Assembly: GCF_039525035.1 (NCBI RefSeq)
Contig: NZ_BAAAHE010000011.1
Coordinates: 36,270-100,269 of the forward strand
Length of the DNA: 64,000 nucleotides
Direction: 5' to 3'
DNA from: Sporichthya brevicatena
GTDB lineage: Bacteria > Actinomycetota > Actinomycetes > Sporichthyales > Sporichthyaceae
Part shown: piece after piece, positions 16,519 to 26,714 of the stretch
Position numbering within the stretch: the first letter of the stretch is position 1
How the letters are laid out: every line of letters begins with the position of its first letter
The notes under the pieces: generated by a model
What the model was told of the DNA's origin: nothing
Seen by the model: the letters and a program-made list of their open reading frames with translations, nothing else
The model's database searches: none
Translations under genes and position numbers: made by a program

Positions 16519-18918
16519 ATGAGCGCGGGGTACTCCACCGGCGTGCGCACGTTGGCCGACGAGCTGCGCGCGCGGGACGACGACGGCCTCGCGGCACTGC
16601 TCGGCGCGCGCCCGGACCTGGTCGCACCGGTCCCCACCGACATGACCAATCTCGTCGCCCGGGCGACGACACGGACCTCCGTGGCCCGAGCCCTCGACGC
16701 GCTCGACCGCTTCACACTGCAGGTGCTCGACGGCGTCGCCCACCAGGGCGAGCCGGGCACGCTGGCGGCTCTGGAACGCCTGGTGCCCGCCCCGGCGGCC
16801 GCGGTGGAGCGCGCGCTGGACGTCCTGCGCGAGCGGGCGCTGGTCTGGGGGCCGGACGACAACCTGCGGGTGGTCCGGACGGTCCGGGAGCTGCTCGGCC
16901 CCGGCCCGGGCGGGACCGGCCCGCCGCTGGCCCAGGCCGCCGCGGGGTACCGCCCGTCGCGACTGGCACAGATCCTCGCCGACCTCGGGCTGCCCGGGGA
17001 GCCGGATCCGCCGGCGGCCCTGACGGCCCTGACCCGACACCTGTCCCGGCCGGCGACCTTGGCGGCGCTGCTGGAGCAGGCCCCGGCGGGTGCCCGGCAG
17101 TTGCTGACCGAGCTGGACGCCGGTGGCGGCGTGGGCACGATCGGGCGCGCGGACCGCGACGTCACCGCCGCGACCGCGAACGGCCCGATCGAGTGGTTGC
17201 TCGCCCGCGGGATCCTGGTCGCTCTCGACGGCGAGCGGGCCGTCCTCCCCGCGGAGGTCGCGGTCGCGTTCCGCGGCGGGGCGCTCCACCCCGACCCGCA
17301 GCTGTCGCCGCCAGAACTGACGGCCTCTCAGGTCGGTGTCGACGCGGCGGACCGCGCCGGCGCCGGAGCGGCGATGACCTTCGTGCGCCGCGTCGAGGAC
17401 CTGCTCGACGAGTGGGCGCTCGACCCGCCCGTCGCCCTACGGACCGGCGGGGGCGGCCTCGGCGTCCGTGACCTCAAGCGGGTGCAGGCCGCCGTCGACG
17501 GCGACGCCTTCGCCGCGGCCCTCCTGGTCGAGACCGCGTTCGTCGCGGGGCTGGTGGCGACCGAGAGTTCGGGCACCTCGGAGATCTTCCTGCCGACGCC
17601 GGAGTTCGACCGGTGGCGCGCGTTCGGCACCGGCCGGCGCTGGGCGGCGCTCGCTGCGGCCTGGCTGGCCAGCAGCCGCGTCGTCGGCCTCGTGGGTTCG
17701 CGGCCGGACGGGAAGGACAAGTCGGTCGCGGCGCTCGGTCGCGAGCTGGACCGGGGCACCGCACCGGAGATCCGTCTCGCCGTCCTGTCCGAGCTCGCAT
17801 CCCTGACGCCGGGTCAGACCACCGGCGCCGTCGACATTCTGGCCCGCCTGACCTGGCAACGGCCGCGGCGCGGCGGGGCGCTGCGTCCCGACCTCGTGCG
17901 GTGGACGTTGACCGAGGCGGAACTGCTCGGCGTCACCGGTCGCGGGGCGCTGACCTCGTACGGAAGGGCGCTGATCGCCGGCGAGGTCGAGGACGCCGTG
18001 AGCCGGCTGTCGGACGAACTGCCCCAGCCGCTGGACCACGTGATGCTGCAGGCCGACCTGACCGCGATCGCGCCCGGGCCGCTGGTCCGGTCGCTGGCCG
18101 CGGACCTCTCCCTCGCAGCCGACGTCGAGTCGACCGGCGGCGCGACTGTGTTCCGCTTCACCGACGCGTCGATCCGCCGTGCGCTCGACGCGGGACGCAG
18201 CGCTGCCGACCTGCACGAACTGTTCGCCCGGGCGTCCCGGACGCCGGTGCCGCAGCCGCTGACCTACCTCGTCGACGACGTGGCCCGCCGGCACGGCCGC
18301 ATCCGCGTCGGCACCGCGGATGCGTACCTGCGCTGCGACGACGAGACCGTCGTCTCGGAGCTGGTCTCGGACCGGCGCGCGGCCAAGCTCGGGCTGCGCA
18401 AGCTCGCCCCGACCGTCGCAATCGCCTCGGTGGCCGTCGACACCGTCCTGGCGACCCTGCGCGAGCTCGGCTACGCCCCGGCGGCGGAGTCCGCGACGGG
18501 AGCCGTCGTGCTCCGGCGTCCCGACGCGCGCCGGACGGGCCCGCGCACCGCGCCCAAGCCGGTGCTCTCCGACCGGCCCGCCCCGACGCCCCAGTTGCGG
18601 GCGGCCGCGGTCCGCGCCCTGCGCGCCGGCGACCGCGCCGCCGCCGTCGGGGCCCGCCGGTCCGCCGAGGAGGCCGAGCGCCCCTCGACGCTGACCGAGA
18701 AGCCGACCTCGACCAGTGCCCTGATCAGCCGCCTCCGCGCCGCCGCCGACGCCCAGACCTCGCTCTGGCTCGGCTACGTCGGGGACGACGGCACCGCCAC
18801 CGACCGGATCGTCGACCCCATCGCCGTCGAGGGCGGCGTCCTCAAGGCCTTCGACCACCGCCAGGCCCGGGTCCGCTCCTTCGCCCTCTCCCGCATCTCC
18901 GCCGTCGCCGACGCGTAG
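16519..18918 (+). CDS. Helicase-associated (Helicase_C_3-like) protein
   Basis: 799 aa, no Walker motifs. The N-terminal half is helical repeats with winged-helix character (RALDALDRFTLQVLDGVA, then ALDVLRERALVWG). The last 350 residues resemble the XPB/Ssl2-type domain called Helicase_C_3 (QPLDHVMLQADLTAIAPGPL, then FRFTDASIRRALDAG). It matches the product encoded next to bacterial XPB in actinomycetes (Rv0862c in M. tuberculosis, from memory). A role in DNA repair with XPB, encoded 1.6 kb downstream on the same strand, is inferred. GGAG lies five bases before the ATG. Confidence 0.85.
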   Translation: MSAGYSTGVRTLADELRARDDDGLAALLGARPDLVAPVPTDMTNLVARATTRTSVARALDALDRFTLQVLDGVAHQGEPGTLAALERLVPAPAAAVERALDVLRERALVWGPDDNLRVVRTVRELLGPGPGGTGPPLAQAAAGYRPSRLAQILADLGLPGEPDPPAALTALTRHLSRPATLAALLEQAPAGARQLLTELDAGGGVGTIGRADRDVTAATANGPIEWLLARGILVALDGERAVLPAEVAVAFRGGALHPDPQLSPPELTASQVGVDAADRAGAGAAMTFVRRVEDLLDEWALDPPVALRTGGGGLGVRDLKRVQAAVDGDAFAAALLVETAFVAGLVATESSGTSEIFLPTPEFDRWRAFGTGRRWAALAAAWLASSRVVGLVGSRPDGKDKSVAALGRELDRGTAPEIRLAVLSELASLTPGQTTGAVDILARLTWQRPRRGGALRPDLVRWTLTEAELLGVTGRGALTSYGRALIAGEVEDAVSRLSDELPQPLDHVMLQADLTAIAPGPLVRSLAADLSLAADVESTGGATVFRFTDASIRRALDAGRSAADLHELFARASRTPVPQPLTYLVDDVARRHGRIRVGTADAYLRCDDETVVSELVSDRRAAKLGLRKLAPTVAIASVAVDTVLATLRELGYAPAAESATGAVVLRRPDARRTGPRTAPKPVLSDRPAPTPQLRAAAVRALRAGDRAAAVGARRSAEEAERPSTLTEKPTSTSALISRLRAAADAQTSLWLGYVGDDGTATDRIVDPIAVEGGVLKAFDHRQARVRSFALSRISAVADA

Positions 18919-18931
18919 CCCCCCGGGGGCG

Positions 18932-18995
18932 CAACTTCTCCTGCGCGCCGCGCCTATCCCAGGCCTCGGATAGGCGCGCCACGCCGGAGAAGTTG
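18932..18995. repeat. Family-4 64-bp palindromic element, locus B (reverse orientation)
   Basis: CAACTTCTCC at 18932-18941 and GGAGAAGTTG at 18986-18995 bound an inverted repeat with inner arms CGCCTATCC / GGATAGGCG around CAGGCCTC. Length is 64 bp, the same as locus A at 10463-10526. Comparing arms shows this copy is flipped relative to A: its left arm matches A's right arm. It begins 14 bases after the stop of the helicase-associated gene and is followed at once by the family-3 palindrome. Confidence 0.85.
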
Positions 18996-19013
18996 GCCCG
19001 CCCCGCCCCTGTC

Positions 19014-19063
19014 AAGAAAGGGTGACACCCCTTACTGCGCAGTAAGGGGTGTCACCCTTTCTT
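19014..19063. repeat. Family-3 palindrome, locus A: perfect 50-bp inverted repeat
   Basis: The left arm (19014-19038) and right arm (19039-19063) are exact reverse complements, meeting at CTGC/GCAG. The arm reads outward through TAAGGGGTGTCACCC and ends in CTTT on both strands, giving a 25-bp stem followed by a T-rich end in each direction. That is the form of a bidirectional intrinsic terminator between convergent genes. Related copies lie at 31104, 50586 and 57835. Confidence 0.92.
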
Positions 19064-19093
19064 TTCCACAGGCCAGGTCAGGGCAGGGGCAGG

Positions 19094-20215
19094 TCAGGGC
19101 ATCAGGCGGAAGCAGGCGCGGACCTCGGCGACGAAGGCCTCCGGGACCTCGAGGGACGGGAAGTGGCCGCCCCGTTCGAGGTCGGTGTTGAAGTACCGGA
19201 TGTCGGAGAAGCGCCGCTCCAGCCAGGGGCGCGGGGTCTTCACGACCTCGCGGGGGAAGAACGAGGCCCCCATCGGGACGCCGACCGGGTCGCGGCCGAG
19301 GTGGCGGGGGAAGTTCTCCCAGTAGATCCGGGCCGAGGAGGCCCCGGCGGCGGGGAGCCAGTAGAGCATCACGTTGTCGAGCAGGACGTCGCGCGAGATG
19401 ACCGACTCCAGGTCGCCGCCGTTGTCGGTCCAGGCCCAGAACTTGTCGAGGATCCAGGTCAGCTGCGCAGCCGGGGAGTCGACGAGGCCGTAGCCGATCG
19501 TCTGCGGCCGGGTGCTCTGCTGCGCCGAGTAGCCCTGGCCGCGGGCGCGCCACTCCTCGGCGTCGGCGAGCCACGCCCGGTCGAGGTCGCTGAGTTCGGC
19601 GTCCGGGACGCTCGGCGCGCGGGGCAGCGTCATGTGGATGCCCGCGACGTGGTCGGGGTCGACGGCCCCGAGGTCACCGGTGATGAACGAGCCCCAGTCC
19701 CCGCCCTGGGCCCAGTAGCGGTCGTAGCCGAGCTTCGCCATCAGCTGCGCCCACGCCCGCGCGATGCGCTGGACGTTCCAGCCCGTCTCCGTCGGCTTGC
19801 CGCTGAACCCGAAGCCCGGCAGCGTCGGGCAGACGACGTGGAACGCGTCCGCGGGGTCCGGCGGGTCGGTCAGCAGCGGGATCACGTCGAGGAACTCGAT
19901 CACCGACCCGGGCCACCCGTGGGTGATCACCAGCGGCCGGGCCTGCGGGTGCGGCGAGCGGGCGTGCAGGACGTGGATGTCGACGCCGTCGATCTCGACC
20001 AGGAACTGCGGGTGGACGTTGATCCGGTCCGCGACGCGGTTCATGTCGTAGCCGTGGACCCAGTAGCTCGCGACGTCCTTCGCGTAGTCGAGCGGGACGC
20101 CCTGGGACCAGTCGTCCACCGGCTCGGGATTCGCCCAGCGGGTCCGGAGCAGGCGCTCGCGAAGGTCGTCGATCTCCTTCGGGTCGATCTCGACCCGGAA
20201 CTCGGTGCCGATCAT
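19094..20215 (-). CDS. Epoxide hydrolase family protein (alpha/beta hydrolase)
   Basis: 373 aa. The N-terminal EHN domain (DLRERLLRTRWANPEPVDDW through DYAKDVASYW) precedes an alpha/beta hydrolase core with oxyanion motif HGWPGS (about 98-103), nucleophile elbow GGDWGS with Asp as nucleophile (about 171-176) and the catalytic His in GGHFPSLEVPEAF near 349. These are features of microsomal-type epoxide hydrolases, which open epoxides to diols. The physiological substrate is unknown. Length is normal. Confidence 0.9.
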   Translation of the reverse strand: MIGTEFRVEIDPKEIDDLRERLLRTRWANPEPVDDWSQGVPLDYAKDVASYWVHGYDMNRVADRINVHPQFLVEIDGVDIHVLHARSPHPQARPLVITHGWPGSVIEFLDVIPLLTDPPDPADAFHVVCPTLPGFGFSGKPTETGWNVQRIARAWAQLMAKLGYDRYWAQGGDWGSFITGDLGAVDPDHVAGIHMTLPRAPSVPDAELSDLDRAWLADAEEWRARGQGYSAQQSTRPQTIGYGLVDSPAAQLTWILDKFWAWTDNGGDLESVISRDVLLDNVMLYWLPAAGASSARIYWENFPRHLGRDPVGVPMGASFFPREVVKTPRPWLERRFSDIRYFNTDLERGGHFPSLEVPEAFVAEVRACFRLMP

Positions 20216-20251
20216 TCGCGGGACGTTACCCGCCCCGCGATCCGGCCCGGG

Positions 20252-20428
20252 TCAGGCGGCGCCGGACGCCAGCGGCAGGCGGGTGGTGGAGGTGACCCAG
20301 CCCTTGCCGGGCTCGAAGGTGGAGACGATCGACGAGGTGACGGCGCCGTCCTCGTTGAGGAAGTCGATCCGCAGGTGACGGGCGAACGGCAGCGGGCGGT
20401 CGTAGACATACCGGACGGTGGCGGACAT
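20252..20428 (-). CDS. Small conserved-looking protein (58 aa), unknown
   Basis: 58 aa starting at ATG 20428, with a strong ribosome binding site AGGAGG five bases upstream. The sequence reads like a single beta-rich domain (TVRYVYDRPLPFARHLRI then SSIVSTFEPGKGWVTSTTR). No family is recognised. The frame continues upstream but codes Ser/Arg-rich shadow sequence antisense to the XPB gene. It lies between the epoxide hydrolase and the divergent XPB gene. Confidence 0.65.
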   Translation of the reverse strand: MSATVRYVYDRPLPFARHLRIDFLNEDGAVTSSIVSTFEPGKGWVTSTTRLPLASGAA

Positions 20429-20528
20429 CGTTCCTCCTGCGTTGCGAGCTTTCGCAGCACAGACGCCGGAGCGGGACCGAACGTTCACTCCCCGACACGA
20501 TTCCCAGGGATCAAGCAGAATGGGTCGG

Positions 20529-22193
20529 ATGACCGACGGCCCGCTGATCGTGCAGTCCGACAAGACCCTCCTGCTCGAGGTCGACCACGAGCAGGCCGAG
20601 GCCTGTCGGCGGGCCATCGCGCCCTTCGCCGAGCTGGAGCGCTCCCCCGAGCACGTCCACACCTACCGGCTGACGCCGCTGGGCCTGTGGAACGCCCGGG
20701 CGGCCGGCCACGACGCCGAGCAGGTCGTCGACACGCTGCTGAAGTACTCCCGCTACGCCGTTCCGCACTCGCTGCTCGTCGACGTCGCGGAGACCATGGC
20801 CCGCTACGGCCGGCTGCGACTGGAGAAACACCCGGTGCACGGCCTGGTGCTCTCGACCACCGACCGGCCGGTGCTCGAAGAGGTGCTGCGGTCGAAGAAG
20901 GTCGCCCCGCTGGTCGGCGAGCGCATCGACCCCGACACGGTCGTCGTCCACCCGTCCGAGCGCGGGCACCTCAAGCAGGTCCTGCTCAAGGTCGGCTGGC
21001 CGGCCGAGGACTTCGCCGGGTACGTCGACGGCGAGGCGCACCCGATCTTCCTCGACGAGGACGGCTGGACGCTGCGGCCCTACCAGCGCGAGGCCGTGAC
21101 CGGGTTCTGGCACGGCGGATCCGGCGTCGTCGTCCTCCCCTGCGGCGCGGGCAAGACCCTCGTCGGCGCGGCCGCGATGGCCGAGGCGAAGGCGACGACG
21201 CTGATCCTCGTCACCAACACCGTCTCGGCGCACCAGTGGCGCACGGAGCTGCTCAAGCGCACGTCGCTGACCGAGAACGAGATCGGCGAGTACTCCGGGC
21301 AGCGCAAGGAGATCCGGCCGGTCACGATCGCGACCTACCAGGTCCTGACGACGAAGCGGAAGGGCGTCTACGCACACCTCGAGCTCTTCGACGCCCGCGA
21401 CTGGGGCCTGATCGTCTACGACGAGGTGCACCTGCTCCCGGCGCCGATCTTCCGGCTGACCGCGGACCTGCAGGCGCGGCGCCGCCTCGGTCTGACGGCC
21501 ACTCTGATCCGCGAGGACGGCCGCGAGGGCGACGTGTTCTCCCTGATCGGCCCGAAGCGTTACGACGCCCCGTGGAAGGACATCGAGGCCCAGGGCTACA
21601 TCGCGCCCGCCGACTGCGTCGAGGTCCGCGTGACGCTGACCGACCACGAGCGGCTGCTCACCGCGACCGCCGAGGCCGAGGAGCGCTACAAGCTCGCCTC
21701 CACCGCGCGGTCGAAGTCGCGGGTGGTCGAGGCGCTCGTCCAGAAGCACGCGGGCGAGCAGGTCCTCGTCATCGGCCAGTACCTCGACCAGCTCGACGAT
21801 CTCGGCGCGCGGCTGGACGCCCCCGTCATCAAGGGCGAGACGACGGTCAAGGAGCGCGAGCGCCTGTTCGACCTGTTCCGCACCGGGCAGATTCACGTCC
21901 TCGTCGTGTCGAAGGTCGCCAACTTCTCGATCGACCTGCCCGAGGCGGCGGTGGCGATCCAGGTGTCCGGCACGTTCGGCTCGCGACAGGAGGAGGCCCA
22001 GCGCCTCGGGCGGGTCCTGCGCCCCAAGGCCGACGGCCGCGGCGCGCGGTTCTACGCGATCGTCTCCCGCGACACCGTCGACCAGGAGTTCGCCGCGCAC
22101 CGCCAGCGCTTCCTCGCCGAGCAGGGCTACGCGTACCGGATCCTCGACGCCGAGGACGTCCTCGGCGGGGTCGAGGACCCCGGCACCGGCTGA
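20529..22193 (+). CDS. xpb: Bacterial XPB-type DNA repair helicase
   Basis: 554 aa superfamily 2 DNA helicase, 3'-5' on family knowledge, acting in DNA repair. The N-terminal damage-recognition-like domain (1-165) precedes helicase domain 1 with Q-motif-like LRPYQREAV (about 182-190), Walker A LPCGAGKT (203-210), DEVH box (298-301), TAT motif and the XPB-specific RED motif (328-330), then helicase domain 2 with VLVIGQYLDQLD and motif VI QEEAQRLGRVLRP near 476. An ATG three codons upstream (20520) is possible. Length is close to the 542 residues recalled for mycobacterial XPB. Confidence 0.95.
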   Translation: MTDGPLIVQSDKTLLLEVDHEQAEACRRAIAPFAELERSPEHVHTYRLTPLGLWNARAAGHDAEQVVDTLLKYSRYAVPHSLLVDVAETMARYGRLRLEKHPVHGLVLSTTDRPVLEEVLRSKKVAPLVGERIDPDTVVVHPSERGHLKQVLLKVGWPAEDFAGYVDGEAHPIFLDEDGWTLRPYQREAVTGFWHGGSGVVVLPCGAGKTLVGAAAMAEAKATTLILVTNTVSAHQWRTELLKRTSLTENEIGEYSGQRKEIRPVTIATYQVLTTKRKGVYAHLELFDARDWGLIVYDEVHLLPAPIFRLTADLQARRRLGLTATLIREDGREGDVFSLIGPKRYDAPWKDIEAQGYIAPADCVEVRVTLTDHERLLTATAEAEERYKLASTARSKSRVVEALVQKHAGEQVLVIGQYLDQLDDLGARLDAPVIKGETTVKERERLFDLFRTGQIHVLVVSKVANFSIDLPEAAVAIQVSGTFGSRQEEAQRLGRVLRPKADGRGARFYAIVSRDTVDQEFAAHRQRFLAEQGYAYRILDAEDVLGGVEDPGTG

Positions 22194-22198
22194 TTCCC

Positions 22199-22828
22199 GT
22201 GGAGCTCGTCGAGCGCTGGGACGCGCTGCTGCGCGGCGCGGGCGCGGCGGACGCCGCCGCGACCGGGGCGCAGCTGCTCGGGCGGTGGGCCGAGCCCCAC
22301 CGGCGCTACCACGACCTCGCCCACCTCGCGGCGGTGCTCGACGGCGTCGACGTCCTCGCCGACCACGCGGACGACGCGACCGCCGTCCGGCTCGCGGCCT
22401 GGTACCACGACGCGGTGTACGCCTGCGCCCCCGACGACGAGGAGCAGAGCGCACGGCTCGCGGAGGCCGAGCTGTCCGCGCTCGGGCTGCCCGCCGCCCG
22501 GGTGGCCGAGGTCGCGCGGCTGGTGCGCCTGACGACGACACACGATCCCGCCTCGGGCGACCGCAACGGCGAGGTCCTCTGCGACGCCGACCTCGCGGTG
22601 CTCGCCGGGTCGGCGGCGGACTACCGCCGCTACACCGACGCGGTGCGCGCCGAGTACGCCCACGTCCCGGACGAGGAGTTCCGCGCCGGCCGCGCGCGGA
22701 TCCTGATCTCGCTGCTCGCGATGCCCGCGCTGTTCCGCACCCCAGCGGGAAGGGATCGCTGGGAGGCGGACGCGCGAGCGAACGTCAGCGCGGAGCTAAC
22801 CGAGCTGACTGGCCGTCAGGAAGCCTGA
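22199..22828 (+). CDS. HD-domain metal-dependent phosphohydrolase-like protein
   Basis: 209 aa beginning at GTG five bases after the XPB stop, so co-transcribed. Metal ligands of the HD fold are visible in RRYHDLAHLAAVL (about 38-50) and AAWYHDAVYACAPDDEEQSA (about 62-81), with a third site in ATTHD-like LTTTHDPASGDRNG and DADLAVLAG. This matches the predicted HD-superfamily hydrolases of about 200 aa found widely in bacteria, substrate unknown. The last 13 bases overlap the convergent DUF4031 gene. Confidence 0.85.
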   Translation: MELVERWDALLRGAGAADAAATGAQLLGRWAEPHRRYHDLAHLAAVLDGVDVLADHADDATAVRLAAWYHDAVYACAPDDEEQSARLAEAELSALGLPAARVAEVARLVRLTTTHDPASGDRNGEVLCDADLAVLAGSAADYRRYTDAVRAEYAHVPDEEFRAGRARILISLLAMPALFRTPAGRDRWEADARANVSAELTELTGRQEA

Positions 22829-23097
22829 CGCAGGTACGACGGCACCTTCGGGGTGCGCAGACCGACGGCGCGGAGGGCGCGCACGATGTCCCGGGGCGAC
22901 ACCGGCCGGGCCCCGGCCGCGACGATCCGGTCGTACCACTCGGCCGGGACGTCGTAGTGGTCCCGGTCGAACGCCTCGGCCGGGATTCCCGCGACCGCGG
23001 CGAACGCGTGCAGCTCGTCCAGCGACGTGTCCGAGGCGACGTGCGACCACAGCCGCCCGTGCCCCGCCCAGGTCGGGGGATCGATCAACATCGCCAT
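22816..23097 (-). CDS. DUF4031 domain protein
   Basis: 93 aa. The sequence opens MAMLIDPPTWAGHGRLWSH and continues SDTSLDELHAFAAVAGIP, FDRDHYDVP and SPRDIVRALRAVGLR, the diagnostic pattern of DUF4031, small actinobacterial proteins of unknown function. GAGGG lies close upstream; its spacing would suit an ATG at 23091 slightly better than 23097. The 3' end overlaps the HD gene by 13 bases in convergent orientation. Confidence 0.85.
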   Translation of the reverse strand: MAMLIDPPTWAGHGRLWSHVASDTSLDELHAFAAVAGIPAEAFDRDHYDVPAEWYDRIVAAGARPVSPRDIVRALRAVGLRTPKVPSYLRQAS

Positions 23098-23225
23098 GTC
23101 CCTCAGGTTATGCAGCCGATTTCCCCGGTGCCGCGGACTTGACGCTCACCACACCAACGGCGTACCCAGACCCCCGCATCCCGGCCGTGGTGCCTCCCTC
23201 AACCCGTCCGGGAGGCGCGCACTCC

Positions 23226-23301
23226 GCTCATGCATGAGCAGAGCGTCGATTCGTGTCCGATTTGTCCCGATTCGATCGACCACCCGCTCATGCATGAGCG
23301 G
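23226..23301. repeat. Family-2 palindrome pair (GCTCATGCATGAGC), locus 1
   Basis: Two palindromes GCTCATGCATGAGC lie at 23226-23239 and 23286-23299, the second extended to 18 bp by CC/GG. The spacer holds GTCGATTCGTGTCCGATTTG, nearly identical to the spacer of the units at 40.5-40.7 kb. The unit lies between the divergent DUF4031 and 118-aa genes, so here it sits in promoter space rather than at gene ends. Confidence 0.85.
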
Positions 23302-23365
23302 CGACGGGGGCGCCGGGGGTGCGGGGGCGGGGCGTCGGGGGCGCGGGGGCGGGGAGAATCGGGGG

Positions 23366-23722
23366 GTGCGGACGACGGACGAGGCGCTGCTGGACGCCCG
23401 GGCGCGGGTGCTGGCGGACCTGACGGCGACGGGGGCGGCGACGGCCGACTCGGTGTCGGTCCTGGAGGAGAAGCTCGCCGAGCGCCGGTGGTGGGCGGAC
23501 GAGTGGCCCGAGGGCACCGCGTACGTCGCGGGGCAGGTCGCGCAGGACGTCCAGGACGCGCTGCTCGACTCCGGCATCGGCCGCTGGCCCCTGTGCCGGC
23601 GGTGCGCCCCCGAGGAGGAGCCGCACGAGCTGCGGATCAGCCCCGAGCTCGGCCCCGACCCGGAGTGGGTCTGCGAGCAGTCCGGGGCACCGATCGCTCC
23701 ACTCGGGGCGCTGACCGCCTGA
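23366..23722 (+). CDS. Hypothetical protein with CxxC motif (118 aa)
   Basis: 118 aa from GTG 23366, with a G-rich stretch just before it. The first 70 residues are helical and charged (LEEKLAERRWWADEWPEG then YVAGQVAQDVQDALLDSGI). The end has PLCRRCAPEEEPHELRI and WVCEQSG, a CxxC with a third Cys that could bind zinc. Function unknown. The family-2 repeat lies immediately upstream. A nitronate monooxygenase gene follows on the same strand 77 bases on. Confidence 0.7.
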   Translation: MRTTDEALLDARARVLADLTATGAATADSVSVLEEKLAERRWWADEWPEGTAYVAGQVAQDVQDALLDSGIGRWPLCRRCAPEEEPHELRISPELGPDPEWVCEQSGAPIAPLGALTA

Positions 23723-23799
23723 CCGTTCGGCCCCGTCCGGGTCCATGCTGGTCGTAGCGCGCGATCACCGACGCCGACGACGGACGGAGCGCCTTGACG

Positions 23800-24783
23800 A
23801 TGGTGACGACCCGGTTCACCGAGCTGTTCGAGCTCGACCACCCGATCATGTCCGCGCCGATGGCGCTGCACAGCGGCGGTTCGCTCGCCGCCGCGGTGTC
23901 CGCGGCCGGCGGGCTGGGGTCCTTCGGCGGGATCCATCCCGCGCGGGGGCCGGACTGGATCGAAGCGGAGATCCTGCGGATCCGCGGGGCGACGGACCGC
24001 CCGTTCGGGGTCGGGTTCATCACCGCCTTCCTCCCGATGTTCGGGTCGCTGCTCGACGCCGCCCTCGCGGGCCGGCCGCAGGTCGTCGCGTTCTCCTTCG
24101 GCGACCCGGGGCCCTACGTCGCGCAGGCGAAGGACGCCGGCGCCACCGTGATGTGCCAGGTCCAGAACCTGACGGATGCCCAGCTCGCCGTCGACGCCGG
24201 GGCCGACATCCTCGTCGCCCAGGGGACGGAGGCCGGCGGGCACACCGGCACCCGCGGGCTGCTCCCACTCCTCGGCGCGGTGCTCGACCGCTACCCCGAC
24301 ATCCCCGTCCTCGCCGCCGGCGGGATCACCGACGGCCGCAGCCTTGCCGCCGTCCTCGCGGCCGGGGCCGACGGCGCGTGGGTCGGCACGGCGTTCCTCG
24401 CCACGGACGAGGCCGTCGAGGTGCACGACGTCCACAAGCAGCTCATCGTCGCCAGCGACGGCGACGACACGGTCTGGACGCGGGTGTACGACATCGCCTC
24501 CGGCCTGCCCTGGCCCGAGGGTGTCGGGGAGCGGGTGCGACGCAACGCCCACGTCGACCGCTGGACCGGACGCGAGTCCGAGCTCAAACCCGCGCCGCGG
24601 CCTGAGGGCGCGCCGGTCGAGAACCCGTTCGCGAAGCCGCCGGACCCCGCGACCGACGCGGTCCTCTACGGCCAGGGCGCCCACGCGGTCACCGCGGTGC
24701 GGCCCGCGGCCGAGGTGCTGCGCTCGATCTCCGGCGACGCCGAGGCGCTGCTGCGCGCCCGCACGAGCACCCTGCTCGGCTGA
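23800..24783 (+). CDS. Nitronate monooxygenase (NPD-like FMN enzyme)
   Basis: 327 aa TIM-barrel flavoprotein expected to oxidise alkyl nitronates such as propionate 3-nitronate. The N-terminal LDHPIMSAPMALHSGGSLAAAVSAAGGLGSFG is the conserved FMN-binding opening. GTEAGGHTG (about 145-153) and VLAAGGITDGRSLAAVLAAGADGAWVGTAFLA contain the phosphate-binding loops and catalytic His. The start is taken at ATG 23800; a TTG two codons earlier is possible. A perfect hairpin terminator follows the stop and serves the convergent groEL too. Confidence 0.88.
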   Translation: MVTTRFTELFELDHPIMSAPMALHSGGSLAAAVSAAGGLGSFGGIHPARGPDWIEAEILRIRGATDRPFGVGFITAFLPMFGSLLDAALAGRPQVVAFSFGDPGPYVAQAKDAGATVMCQVQNLTDAQLAVDAGADILVAQGTEAGGHTGTRGLLPLLGAVLDRYPDIPVLAAGGITDGRSLAAVLAAGADGAWVGTAFLATDEAVEVHDVHKQLIVASDGDDTVWTRVYDIASGLPWPEGVGERVRRNAHVDRWTGRESELKPAPRPEGAPVENPFAKPPDPATDAVLYGQGAHAVTAVRPAAEVLRSISGDAEALLRARTSTLLG

Positions 24784-24792
24784 CGAACGGCC

Positions 24793-24826
24793 GAAGGCCC
24801 CGGCGGGAGATCCCGCCGGGGCCTTC
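24793..24826. terminator. Bidirectional terminator between nitronate monooxygenase and groEL
   Basis: A perfect 16-bp inverted repeat, GAAGGCCCCGGCGGGA at 24793-24808 and its complement at 24811-24826, is separated by two bases. The stem is GC-rich with pairing A/T at its outer end. It lies 10 bases after one stop and 45 bases before the groEL stop, fitting a shared intrinsic terminator. Confidence 0.88.
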
Positions 24827-24870
24827 GTGTCAGATCGTGCTGGTCGTGCTGGTGGTGCGAGGAGCTGGAC

Positions 24871-26628
<1,758 letters not shown>

Positions 26629-26643
26629 TCACTCTCATGCCAC

Positions 26644-26686
26644 GAGTGCTAGTCCCATGATTAGCACTCGACCCCCGCGAGTGCAA
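26644..26686 (-). promoter_or_regulatory. CIRCE operator (HrcA site) of groEL, with extra half-site
   Basis: TTAGCACTC (26661-26669), nine bases, then GAGTGCAA (26679-26686) matches the CIRCE consensus TTAGCACTC-N9-GAGTGCTAA except at the last base or two. A further inverted half-site GAGTGCTAG at 26644-26652 pairs with the TTAGCACTC as well, so two overlapping dyads share one arm. HrcA repression of groEL is established for this element. Confidence 0.9.
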
Positions 26687-26714
26687 GCTCGGATCCCGCT
26701 CGACCCGGCCCGAG

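Noticed and set aside
20511..22541. Long minus-strand frame opposite XPB
   Set aside because: Shadow of the XPB gene caused by high GC; no domain and no start signal.
19049..22828. A 1259-codon open frame on the plus strand
   Set aside because: It spans antisense and out-of-frame regions of the epoxide hydrolase and XPB genes and codes Arg/Pro/Gly-rich sequence; only its last 209 codons form the HD-domain gene.
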